Assembly (NCBI GenBank): GCA_029051445.1
Contig: JAIDKP010000031.1
Location: 1-7,080 of the forward strand
Direction of reading: 5' to 3'
Origin: Muribaculaceae bacterium
Lineage (GTDB): Bacteria > Bacteroidota > Bacteroidia > Bacteroidales > Muribaculaceae
DNA: 7,080 nt
In this document: positions 1 to 6,524 of the stretch, piece after piece
Numbering within the stretch: the first letter of the stretch is position 1
Layout: each line of letters starts with the position of its first letter
Made by a program: the position numbers and the translations under genes
The notes under the pieces: model-generated
The model's database searches: none
Seen by the model: the letters and a program-made list of their open reading frames with translations, nothing else
Told to the model about the DNA's origin: nothing

Positions 1-92
1 GGTATGCGCGAAATCGCAGATGCGACAAGTTTATGAATATCGGACATTACAGGTGTTGTCGTGGGTGAAAATCAGTTCAAAAGTAAGTATTT

Positions 93-124
93 TTTGGGGA
101 ATATTGGAAATGTTGTTATTTTTG
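93..124 (+). promoter_or_regulatory. Bacteroidota-type promoter for the ppiD-like gene
   Basis: TTTG at 93-96 is followed by a 20-nt spacer and TATTTTTG at 117-124, an exact match to the Bacteroidota -7 element TAnnTTTG at the usual spacing from the -33 TTTG. Transcription would start near 130-133. That leaves a leader of about 107 nt before the ATG at 239. The leader has no Shine-Dalgarno sequence but is A-rich just before the start (cccataaATG), as is common in this phylum. It also contains a possible weak stem (GCATG 155-159 with CATGC 180-184). The motif match is seen directly; activity is inferred. Confidence 0.7.
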
Positions 125-238
125 CGTGCTTAACAGACAGAAGTGTGCTCTGGCGCATGCTGTCGGTAAGCCGTGAGGCCATGCTCGCGGCCGGTAGTCA
201 AAAAGAATTCTAACTCACTATCACATACGTTCCCATAA

Positions 239-2314
239 ATGGCAACTTTAGAGAAAATCCGCAGCAAATCGGTGATACTGTTCACAGTTATCATCGTGGC
301 ATTGCTGGCTTTCATTCTCGGCGACGCTTTCACGTCGAGCCGCTCGTTTTTTGGTCCAGGCACAACCGCCGCTAAGGTTGCGGACCGCAAGATTGATATT
401 CAGGAGTTCAACCGTCAGGTCGAGCAGCAGCGCGAGGCTCTGCAGGCTCAGGGTATGACCAATGTCGATCATGCAATGATTCAGAATCAGGTGCTTCAGC
501 AGATGCTCTTCAAGGAGATCCTTGACAAGGAGATCGATGAGCTTGGCATCACAGTGACCGACAGCGAGCTTTCGAGCGCGATGACCGGTGCTAATCCGCT
601 GGCTACTGTCACACAGACCGTCCGTCAGATGGGTTTCCCCGATGCAGCGTCGTTCTATGATTATGCATTCAATCCTGCTAAATACAATGTTCCGGCCAAT
701 TACGCTCCACAGCTTCAGGCAATGTGGATCAATCTGGAAAATCAGGTGTCGGAGCAGCTGCGCCAGCAGAAACTTGGTGCCCTTTTCAGCGGATCTCTCA
801 CAGCCAACAAACTTGACGCAAAGTCATACTACGACGAGAATGCGACGACCGCCCAGGTACGTTACGTCAAGAAAGATCTTTCAACTATCGCCGACAGTGC
901 CGTTACTGTCATGAACAGCGATATCGCCAACCTCTACAACTCGCGCAAGAATCTTTATGAACTTGCCGAGGAGACACGTCCCATCGATTACATCGTGGTT
1001 GATATCGTTCCGAGTGAGGAGGATTATCTCGCCGCACAGAAGGAGGTCGAGGACGCAATCGTGGCACTCCGCGAGCAGCCCGGCACTGAAGGCGTGAGCG
1101 GCAATCTCAACTTTGTGGTAAACCGCAAGTCGTCGTCGGAGGGCAAGCTGGCAACCAATATCAAGAATGAACTTGAAACCCTCCGTGGCGAAGGCGTAAA
1201 GCTTCTCTCTTTCAACAACGACAAATACACCATCGCCAAGCTTGTCAATACATTTGACGATGTGGATGATGTGACAATCGAGTATATAGGCGTGACTGCT
1301 CCCGTGGCTCAGCGCGACAGCGTTATCGCGCTTCTCAACAGCGGTGCCGATCTTGATGCTCTTGTTGAGCAGGGTCTGGTGCAGGGCGCTCCCCAGGAAG
1401 AGACAGTGTCGCTTCTCGACAACAACTATGCAGCGTTCAAGAGCGCGCTTCTCAGCGAGCCGACCGGAAAATACTTCCTGCCCGAAGGCAGTGAGAACTC
1501 GGAAATCGCCGGAGCGGTTAAGGTCGTTTCGCGCACAGCTCCCCAGCCGATCTACGACATCGCGGAGATCACTTATATCGTGGAGCCTTCCAACGCTACA
1601 ATCAACAAGCTTTCAAACGATCTCAGCAATTATCTTGTAGAGAACAATACGGCAGAGACATTCCGCTCGTCGGCTTCTGTCAAAGGCATGCATATCTTCT
1701 CGGGCTTCGTGACACCTTCGTCGCTGTCGATAGCCAACTATTCCGACACACGTTCGCCGGCCAAGTGGGCCATGAATGCGAAGAAGGGTGAAGTCAGCGG
1801 TGTATTCGGCGACGAACAGAGCGGACGCTTCATTGCTGTCGCTGTCAAGGATATTTATGACGGTTATACTCCGATGAGCGATCCCGATCTCGGTCGTCAG
1901 CTTGCTTCGGAAGTGCGCAACACCAAGAAGGGTGAGATGATCATGGCCGACATCGCCGGAAAGGCAAACAGCATCGACGAGTATGCGGCAGTTCTTGATT
2001 CGCCTGTAGACACAACCGACATCACATTCGGACAGCGTATCGTGCGTGGTTTCCCCGTGGGTGAGCCTGTGCTTCTCGCTGAGGGCAGCGTGACACCTCA
2101 GGGTAAGATCGCCGGTCCTTTTGCCACCAACAATGCCGTAGTTGTGATGGAGGTTATCGGTACCGACAAAGTAGCTCGTGAATTTGATTACGACAACGAT
2201 GCCATGATGTTCAACCAGCAGTATGGCGCGCCGGCTCTGTCGCGTAATCTCTTTGGCATTCTTCTTGGCCGCAACAAGATCACTAACAATCTCCAGCGTT
2301 TCTACGCCGACTGA
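239..2314 (+). CDS. PpiD/SurA-like membrane-anchored periplasmic folding factor (peptidylprolyl isomerase family)
   Basis: This 691-aa protein resembles the Bacteroidota PpiD-like 'peptidylprolyl isomerase' proteins, normally about 700 aa, so it looks full length. Residues 1-10 (MATLEKIRSK) are a short cytoplasmic basic segment and residues 11-28 are one hydrophobic helix without a cleavage site, giving an N-in anchor with the bulk in the periplasm. Residues about 45-115 form the helical SurA_N-type chaperone region (EFNRQVEQQ, then an ELGITVTDSEL segment). Residues about 340-450 occupy the place of the parvulin domain but show no RHIL-type motif. The whole protein has only two histidines (78 and 485) and no cysteine, so the usual parvulin catalytic residues seem absent and it is probably a chaperone rather than an isomerase. 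The expected role is to help outer-membrane or secreted proteins fold as they leave the Sec channel. The start is fixed by the conserved N-terminus. It lies alone downstream of its promoter, 70 nt ahead of metK, with which it has no evident functional link. Confidence 0.88.
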   Translation: MATLEKIRSKSVILFTVIIVALLAFILGDAFTSSRSFFGPGTTAAKVADRKIDIQEFNRQVEQQREALQAQGMTNVDHAMIQNQVLQQMLFKEILDKEIDELGITVTDSELSSAMTGANPLATVTQTVRQMGFPDAASFYDYAFNPAKYNVPANYAPQLQAMWINLENQVSEQLRQQKLGALFSGSLTANKLDAKSYYDENATTAQVRYVKKDLSTIADSAVTVMNSDIANLYNSRKNLYELAEETRPIDYIVVDIVPSEEDYLAAQKEVEDAIVALREQPGTEGVSGNLNFVVNRKSSSEGKLATNIKNELETLRGEGVKLLSFNNDKYTIAKLVNTFDDVDDVTIEYIGVTAPVAQRDSVIALLNSGADLDALVEQGLVQGAPQEETVSLLDNNYAAFKSALLSEPTGKYFLPEGSENSEIAGAVKVVSRTAPQPIYDIAEITYIVEPSNATINKLSNDLSNYLVENNTAETFRSSASVKGMHIFSGFVTPSSLSIANYSDTRSPAKWAMNAKKGEVSGVFGDEQSGRFIAVAVKDIYDGYTPMSDPDLGRQLASEVRNTKKGEMIMADIAGKANSIDEYAAVLDSPVDTTDITFGQRIVRGFPVGEPVLLAEGSVTPQGKIAGPFATNNAVVVMEVIGTDKVAREFDYDNDAMMFNQQYGAPALSRNLFGILLGRNKITNNLQRFYAD

Positions 2315-2329
2315 TTGTCAATATAGTTG
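2299..2329 (+). promoter_or_regulatory. candidate metK promoter inside the ppiD 3' end
   Basis: TTTC at 2299-2302, a 19-nt spacer and TATAGTTG at 2322-2329 match the TTTG / TAnnTTTG pattern with one mismatch in each box. Transcription would begin about 7 nt after the -7 box, near 2336, the first base of the P1 stem of the riboswitch-like element. This coincidence in placement supports the call, but each box is imperfect and metK could also be read through from ppiD. Confidence 0.4.
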
Positions 2330-2334
2330 AACCA

Positions 2335-2387
2335 TCGGTGGACGGATTTGCCCGCTTGCAACCACCGGCAAAAAAAATGCTAAAATG
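2335..2387 (+). promoter_or_regulatory. SAM-II-type S-adenosylmethionine riboswitch overlapping the metK start codon
   Basis: Seen directly: CGGTGG (2336-2341) pairs with CCACCG (2362-2367) as a 6-bp P1 stem, extendable by a U-G pair. The loop contains GATTTG (2345-2350) and CTTGCAA (2355-2361), the latter ending exactly at the 3' strand of P1. An A-rich joining strand with eight A's (2370-2377) leads to TGCTAAA (2378-2384), and the metK ATG follows at once. GCA (2358-2360) can pair with TGC (2378-2380) to close a pseudoknot. Known of the family: the SAM-II H-type pseudoknot (about 52 nt) has P1, a GAUUU loop strand, UUGCA at the loop end, an A-rich L3 and a GCUAAA tail that together form the ligand pocket. 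Inference: SAM binding closes the pseudoknot over the AUG and lowers MetK synthesis. Departures are two extra bases (AC, 2342-2343) between P1 and GATTT, and weak pairing in the outer part of P2. The related SAM-V class, which shares the core, is an alternative. Confidence 0.72.
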
Positions 2388-3710
2388 AATTACCTGTTCA
2401 CATCGGAATCGGTATCGGAAGGTCATCCCGACAAAGTTGCCGATCAGATTTCCGACGCTGTGCTCGACCAGTTTCTGGCACACGATCCTCAAAGTAAAGT
2501 AGCATGCGAGACGCTCGTCACCACCGGCCAGGTTATTGTGGCCGGTGAGGTGAAGAGCAAGGCATATGTCGATCTTCCCACTACTGTCAGGGAGGTTATC
2601 GCAAAAATCGGATATAACCGCAGCGAGTACCGTTTTGACGCGGATTCGTGTGGCATTCTTTCTGCGCTCCATGAGCAGAGCCCCGACATCAACCGTGGTG
2701 TCGATCGTGGCTCTGAGGATGAGCAGGGCGCAGGCGATCAGGGAATGATGTTCGGTTATGCCACATGTGAGACTCCCGAATATACTCCGCTGACGCTTGA
2801 TCTCAGTCATGCCCTTCTTAAGGAGCTTGCCGAGATACGTCGCAATGGTGACGCCTTTCTCTATGAGAACGCCAATGGCGAGAGAGTGAGTTATCTGCGT
2901 CCCGACAGCAAAAGTCAGGTGACGGTGGAGTATGACGGCGAAACTCGCCGGCCGCTGAGAGTGCACACGATAGTGATCTCGACGCAGCACGACGAATTCA
3001 TACAGCCTACAGGCGACAGAACTCAGGAGGAGGCTGACCGGGAGATGATAGCTGTTATGCGCAGAGATGTGGCAGAAGTGCTCATACCGCGTGTAAGGGC
3101 AAAACTACCGGAGCATCTGAAGGCTCTGCTTGGTGATGATTTCACTCTTCATGTGAATCCTACCGGCAAGTTTGTGATCGGTGGCCCTCACGGAGACACG
3201 GGGCTCACCGGGCGCAAGATTATTGTCGACACATACGGAGGACGCGGAGCCCATGGCGGCGGAGCATTCTCCGGCAAAGATCCGTCGAAGGTTGACCGTT
3301 CGGCAGCTTATGCCGCGCGTCATATCGCCAAGAATATTGTCGCTGCCGGTCTCGCCCGCGAGGCACTCGTGCAGGTTGCCTATGCCATTGGTGTAGCGGA
3401 GCCGGTAAGTATCAATGTGCAGACTTACGGTACGGTGCGCGATGGGTTGACAGACGAGATGCTGGCAGAGTGCGTCAAGGCTCTCTTTGACCTGCGTCCC
3501 GGAGCTATAGAGCGGAATCTGAAGCTCCGCACTCCGATTTATCAGGAGACAGCAACCTACGGACATGTGGGCCGCACACCGCGCAAGGTGAAAAAGGTTT
3601 TCACATCGCGCTACGAGGATCCGATCGAGATGGAAGTTGAGTTGTTTACGTGGGAGAAGCTTGACCGCGTGGACGACCTGAAGGAATATTTCAATGGGGT
3701 TCACGCTTAA
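2385..3710 (+). CDS. metK: S-adenosylmethionine synthetase (methionine adenosyltransferase)
   Basis: MetK makes S-adenosylmethionine from methionine and ATP, releasing phosphate and pyrophosphate. It is a cytoplasmic, usually tetrameric enzyme and the main source of the cell's methyl donor. The 441-aa product starts with the standard [22 protein letters not shown] is at 13-17. The signature GAGDQG is at 115-120, and the glycine-rich [14 protein letters not shown] phosphate-binding segment starts at 291. It is longer than the E. coli enzyme (384 aa), apparently through the insertion around residues 160-250 typical of Bacteroidota MetK (about 430 aa). Nothing in the catalytic motifs is missing. 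The start is set by homology; no Shine-Dalgarno is present. The ATG is the direct continuation of the riboswitch-like tail GCTAAA. A hairpin spans the stop codon. The gene therefore looks monocistronic and feedback-controlled by its own product. Confidence 0.98.
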   Translation: MNYLFTSESVSEGHPDKVADQISDAVLDQFLAHDPQSKVACETLVTTGQVIVAGEVKSKAYVDLPTTVREVIAKIGYNRSEYRFDADSCGILSALHEQSPDINRGVDRGSEDEQGAGDQGMMFGYATCETPEYTPLTLDLSHALLKELAEIRRNGDAFLYENANGERVSYLRPDSKSQVTVEYDGETRRPLRVHTIVISTQHDEFIQPTGDRTQEEADREMIAVMRRDVAEVLIPRVRAKLPEHLKALLGDDFTLHVNPTGKFVIGGPHGDTGLTGRKIIVDTYGGRGAHGGGAFSGKDPSKVDRSAAYAARHIAKNIVAAGLAREALVQVAYAIGVAEPVSINVQTYGTVRDGLTDEMLAECVKALFDLRPGAIERNLKLRTPIYQETATYGHVGRTPRKVKKVFTSRYEDPIEMEVELFTWEKLDRVDDLKEYFNGVHA

Positions 3711-3737
3711 AGGCGTGAATCCCATCTGTATATTTTT
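3696..3737 (+). terminator. intrinsic-like terminator spanning the metK stop codon
   Basis: GGGGTTCACGC (3696-3706) pairs with GCGTGAATCCC (3713-3723) over 11 bp, including one G-U pair, with a 6-nt loop TTAAAG (3707-3712). The metK stop codon TAA is 3708-3710, in the loop. A T-rich stretch ending in TATATTTTT (3729-3737) lies 5-14 nt beyond the stem, so the U-tract is not immediately adjacent as in a textbook terminator. The hairpin probably ends or attenuates the metK transcript before the acyltransferase gene starting at 3743. Confidence 0.65.
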
Positions 3738-3742
3738 CCGGG

Positions 3743-4603
3743 ATGAAGTACAGAATCTCAGTCTTTTTTCTGACGCTGGCAGCGCTGTTGCCTTTGAGGT
3801 TACTGTATGTCCTTGCTGATTTTTTTGCGTTAATACTCTATTATGTGGTAGGTTACAGGCGCAAGCTTGTAAGGCGCAATCTCAGGGATTCATTCCCGTC
3901 GAAGAGCGATAGCGAGATAACGGATATCGAGAAACGGTATTACCGGTATATGTGCGATGTGATGATGGAGACGGTGAAGCTTCTGCACATATCGGATTCG
4001 GAGATGCGTCGGCGTGTGAAGGTCGTCAACTACGAGGTTGTGAACCGGTCGATTGCCGAAAACCGTTCGGCAGTAATTATGCTCGGCCACTACGGCAACT
4101 GGGAGTGGGCTCAGGAAATGGCTGTTTATTTCCCGAGAGTGCACAGAGGTTCGATCTATCATACTATGTCCAGCCGACTGTGGGACAAGATCTTTCTTAA
4201 AATCAGAAGTCGTTGGCACCATATACTGCTTCCGCAGAAAGCGGCAGTGAGATATCTGCTTGACAAGAACAATCTTCCCTGGATTTTCGGTTTTATAGCC
4301 GATCAGAGGCCCAAAAGCGGCAGCAAGCACGGGTGTACGACTTTTTTGGATCAGGAAACATCGTTTATAATCGGGCCGGAGGAGATCGGCACACGTGTGG
4401 GCGCAGATTTCTTCTATATGGATGTGGAGCGTCCGTCGCGTGGTTACTATGTATTCACATTCAAGAAACTTGAGCCGGTCGATGACTCGCTGCCATATCC
4501 TTATAGCCGGGCTTTCTGGAAAGAGTTTGAGCAAACAATACACCGCGACAGCGCGTTGTGGCTCTGGAGTCACAACCGTTGGGCAAAAAGGTGGAAGAAG
4601 TGA
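3743..4603 (+). CDS. lipid A biosynthesis acyltransferase (LpxL/HtrB family)
   Basis: This 286-aa inner-membrane protein belongs to the late lipid A acyltransferase family, which moves an acyl chain onto the hydroxyl of a lipid A-bound fatty acid at the cytoplasmic face. An N-terminal hydrophobic segment (about 5-36) is followed by the family's YRRKLVRRNL basic stretch (38-47). The catalytic H-x4-E motif is GHYGNWEW, with His116 and Glu121. ADQRP (186-190) and the C-terminal WLWSHNRW (273-280) are also characteristic. Length is normal for Bacteroidota members (about 290-300 aa). The start is supported by the typical N-terminus; no ribosome binding site is visible. It opens the glycan cluster: the next gene begins 21 nt after its stop. 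Which acyl chain and position it serves cannot be told; an aminolipid acyltransferase of the same fold is a less likely alternative. Confidence 0.93.
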   Translation: MKYRISVFFLTLAALLPLRLLYVLADFFALILYYVVGYRRKLVRRNLRDSFPSKSDSEITDIEKRYYRYMCDVMMETVKLLHISDSEMRRRVKVVNYEVVNRSIAENRSAVIMLGHYGNWEWAQEMAVYFPRVHRGSIYHTMSSRLWDKIFLKIRSRWHHILLPQKAAVRYLLDKNNLPWIFGFIADQRPKSGSKHGCTTFLDQETSFIIGPEEIGTRVGADFFYMDVERPSRGYYVFTFKKLEPVDDSLPYPYSRAFWKEFEQTIHRDSALWLWSHNRWAKRWKK

Positions 4604-4624
4604 CTTCAGTAAACACTCCATGAT

Positions 4625-5632
4625 ATGATGCCGAATGAGTTTCCGATAGATTTTGTGGTCACATGGGTAAACATGGACGACGCTGATTGGCATGCCGAGT
4701 TTCTGAAGTATTCCGGGAAAAAGGAAAATGAAAAAAACGGGGTCTCGGAGGCGCGCTTCCGTGACTATGGTTTTCTTAAATACTGGTTCAGAGGGATAGA
4801 GAAATTCGCTCCCTGGGTGCGTAAGGTGCATTTTGTGACTTCGGGGCAGAAACCCGAGTGGCTCGATGCCTCTGATCCCAGGATCAACCTTGTCAGTCAC
4901 AAGGATTTTATCCCGGAGCAGTTTCTTCCGACCTACAACTCGGTGGTGATCGAGCGGTACATGCACAATATACCGGGCCTTGCCGAACATTTCGTCTATT
5001 TCAACGATGACTTCTATATCATCGACAGGATAGGGCCGGAGCGTTTTTTTCTGAACGGTCTTCCGCGCGATATTGCAGTATTTCAGTATAATCCGTCGTG
5101 GTCGCAGTGGTACCGTCGCATAAAGAACAACATAAGGATCATCAACCGCCATTTCGACAAGCGGGAGGTGATGGAGCGCTATCACAACAAATGGTTTGAC
5201 AGCAGCTACGGCTCTAAAGCGCGTCTGAATTATCTGCTGAAGCCCTATGGAAAGTTTATCACGCTCCGCACGCCTCACAATGCGCAGCCTTATCTGAAGT
5301 CGACTTTCCGGGAGGTGTGGGAAGCCGAGGGAGCGGAGCTGACGCGCACATCGGTCAACCGGTTCCGCGCATCGGATGACTACACGCCCGAGCTTTTCAG
5401 AACCTGGCAGATATGCCGTGGTAATTTCGAACCATACAACACCTACAGCGATACAAAGATGTTTCCGCTCATGATGCGTCCGAAGCAGGCTGTCAGGGCT
5501 ATCAGGGAGCAGGCCTACAAGCTGGTGTGCATAAACGACAATGTGCATATCAGAGACTACGATAAGGTTATGGCCGAACTGAAGGACGCATTTGAGTCGA
5601 TACTTCCTGAAAAGTCTGGTTTTGAGTTGTAA
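4625..5632 (+). CDS. Stealth-family sugar-phosphate transferase (capsule/glycan hexose-1-phosphotransferase)
   Basis: The 335-aa product has all four Stealth conserved regions in order. CR1 is IDFVVTWVNMDDADW at 8-22. CR2 runs from RFRDYGFLKYWFRGIEKFAP (44-63) through TSGQKPEWLD to FNDDFY (126-131). CR3 is around 216-266 (TPHNAQPYLKS to RTWQICRGN), and CR4 is CINDN at 302-306. Stealth proteins transfer a sugar 1-phosphate from a nucleotide sugar and so form phosphodiester links in capsular or wall polymers; relatives include the meningococcal capsule polymerases and the human GlcNAc-1-phosphotransferase. No signal peptide or membrane helix is seen, so it should act at the cytoplasmic face. 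Two ATGs are adjacent (4625 and 4628), so the start could be either. It lies between a lipid A acyltransferase and a glycosyltransferase, which suggests a phosphorylated surface glycan. Family assignment is firm; donor and acceptor sugars are unknown. Confidence 0.93.
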   Translation: MMPNEFPIDFVVTWVNMDDADWHAEFLKYSGKKENEKNGVSEARFRDYGFLKYWFRGIEKFAPWVRKVHFVTSGQKPEWLDASDPRINLVSHKDFIPEQFLPTYNSVVIERYMHNIPGLAEHFVYFNDDFYIIDRIGPERFFLNGLPRDIAVFQYNPSWSQWYRRIKNNIRIINRHFDKREVMERYHNKWFDSSYGSKARLNYLLKPYGKFITLRTPHNAQPYLKSTFREVWEAEGAELTRTSVNRFRASDDYTPELFRTWQICRGNFEPYNTYSDTKMFPLMMRPKQAVRAIREQAYKLVCINDNVHIRDYDKVMAELKDAFESILPEKSGFEL

Positions 5633-5643
5633 AACTGTGAATC

Positions 5644-6522
5644 ATGAATAAAGCACTCGCAGAGATAATAGCCGGTGTTATACCGCATAAGATGACCCGG
5701 AACCGCTGGCGCGGCGTGCTTCGTTATGGCGTAGGGAACGCCATGCGGCTCAAGAACAGGCTAAAGGGCGACAGGACATTGCCCCAATATTATCTTGCGG
5801 TGTGTGCGATCGCCAAGAATGAGGGTCCATACATGAAGGAGTGGATCGAGTGGCACCGCTCGAAGGGGGTGGAGAAGTTCTATATTTATGATAATGAAAG
5901 CACCGACTGCACCAAGGAGGTGCTGGCTCCCTATATAGAGTCGGGACTTGTGGAGTACACGTATCAGCCCGGACGCAAGCAGCAGCTCGCCGCTTACGAC
6001 GATTGTTTCGAAAAGCATCGCACCGATGCCCGCTGGATCGCCGTGATAGATCTCGATGAGTTTATAGTGCCGGTCAAAGACAATACGATACCCGATTTTC
6101 TCCGCCGCATGGAGGATTATGCGTCGGTGGAGATAAACTGGCTTGTATATGGCAGCGACGGCGCAAAGAGCAAGGAGCCGGGGGGAGTGATGGAGCGGTT
6201 CAGGAAGCACTCTCGCCCCGATCACATACTCAACTATCATGTGAAGAGTATAGTAGATCCGCGCCGCGTATGCTCGATGGTTGGCTGCCATGAGGCAGCA
6301 CGTATTGAAGGCAAGGCCGGTGACTCACACGGTAACCGCATAACCCGTTGCTTCCGTGACAGAATGCCACAGCAGGATGTGATACGTATCAACCACTATG
6401 CGGTGAAATCCTATGAGGAGTTTCTGCAGAAGCGTGCCCGTGGCCGCGCGCGCATCAACAGTCTGCGTGATCTCAGCTATTTTGCGGAGTATGATCTTAA
6501 CGATATAGATGACCGCGACTGA
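5644..6522 (+). CDS. glycosyltransferase, GT92/DUF23-type (GT-A fold)
   Basis: The 292-aa product carries the layout of the GT92-like / Glyco_tranf_2_4 group. CAIAKNEGPYMKEWIEWH (54-71) begins the nucleotide-binding region. FYIYDNESTD (79-88) follows, then WIAVIDLDEF (131-140) with the metal-binding DxD-like Asp136/Asp138, and INHYAVKSYEEF (249-260) before a basic KRARGRAR tail. The first 45 residues are basic and have no signal peptide or clear membrane helix, so action on a cytoplasmic or membrane-associated glycan precursor is expected. The donor sugar cannot be predicted; several bacterial relatives are annotated only as family 2 or family 92. It starts 11 nt after the Stealth gene and ends 2 nt before the next gene, so the three are very probably cotranscribed. 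Confidence 0.88.
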   Translation: MNKALAEIIAGVIPHKMTRNRWRGVLRYGVGNAMRLKNRLKGDRTLPQYYLAVCAIAKNEGPYMKEWIEWHRSKGVEKFYIYDNESTDCTKEVLAPYIESGLVEYTYQPGRKQQLAAYDDCFEKHRTDARWIAVIDLDEFIVPVKDNTIPDFLRRMEDYASVEINWLVYGSDGAKSKEPGGVMERFRKHSRPDHILNYHVKSIVDPRRVCSMVGCHEAARIEGKAGDSHGNRITRCFRDRMPQQDVIRINHYAVKSYEEFLQKRARGRARINSLRDLSYFAEYDLNDIDDRD

Positions 6523-6524
6523 CA

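Noticed and set aside
1..36. Possible C-terminal tail of an upstream gene (frame 1, ending GMREIADATSL then TGA)
   Set aside because: Only eleven residues are visible and other frames are also open across this edge (frame 2 to 133), so no upstream gene can be assigned. A CNNM/CorC-type neighbour would be plausible but is not supported here.
2336..2378. The ppiD-metK intergenic hairpin read as a terminator for ppiD
   Set aside because: The stem CGGTGG/CCACCG is followed by eight A's, not T's, and has a 20-nt loop with conserved-looking motifs. It fits a riboswitch aptamer, not an intrinsic terminator.
2283..2990. Minus-strand open frame of 235 codons over the start of metK and its leader
   Set aside because: It is antisense to highly conserved metK sequence and to the riboswitch-like element, with no family resemblance or start signal.
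4596..4606. Short palindrome GAAGTGACTTC at the end of the acyltransferase gene
   Set aside because: The single-base centre cannot form a normal hairpin loop and there is no T-tract after it. It is most likely chance and does not separate the acyltransferase from the Stealth gene.
3890..5548. Long minus-strand open frame (552 codons) antisense to the acyltransferase and Stealth genes
   Set aside because: Both + strand genes are unmistakable by conserved motifs. The antisense product is rich in Arg, His, Ile and Val with no recognisable domain, and it runs across a gene junction, as expected for a frame kept open by the codon use of the opposite strand.
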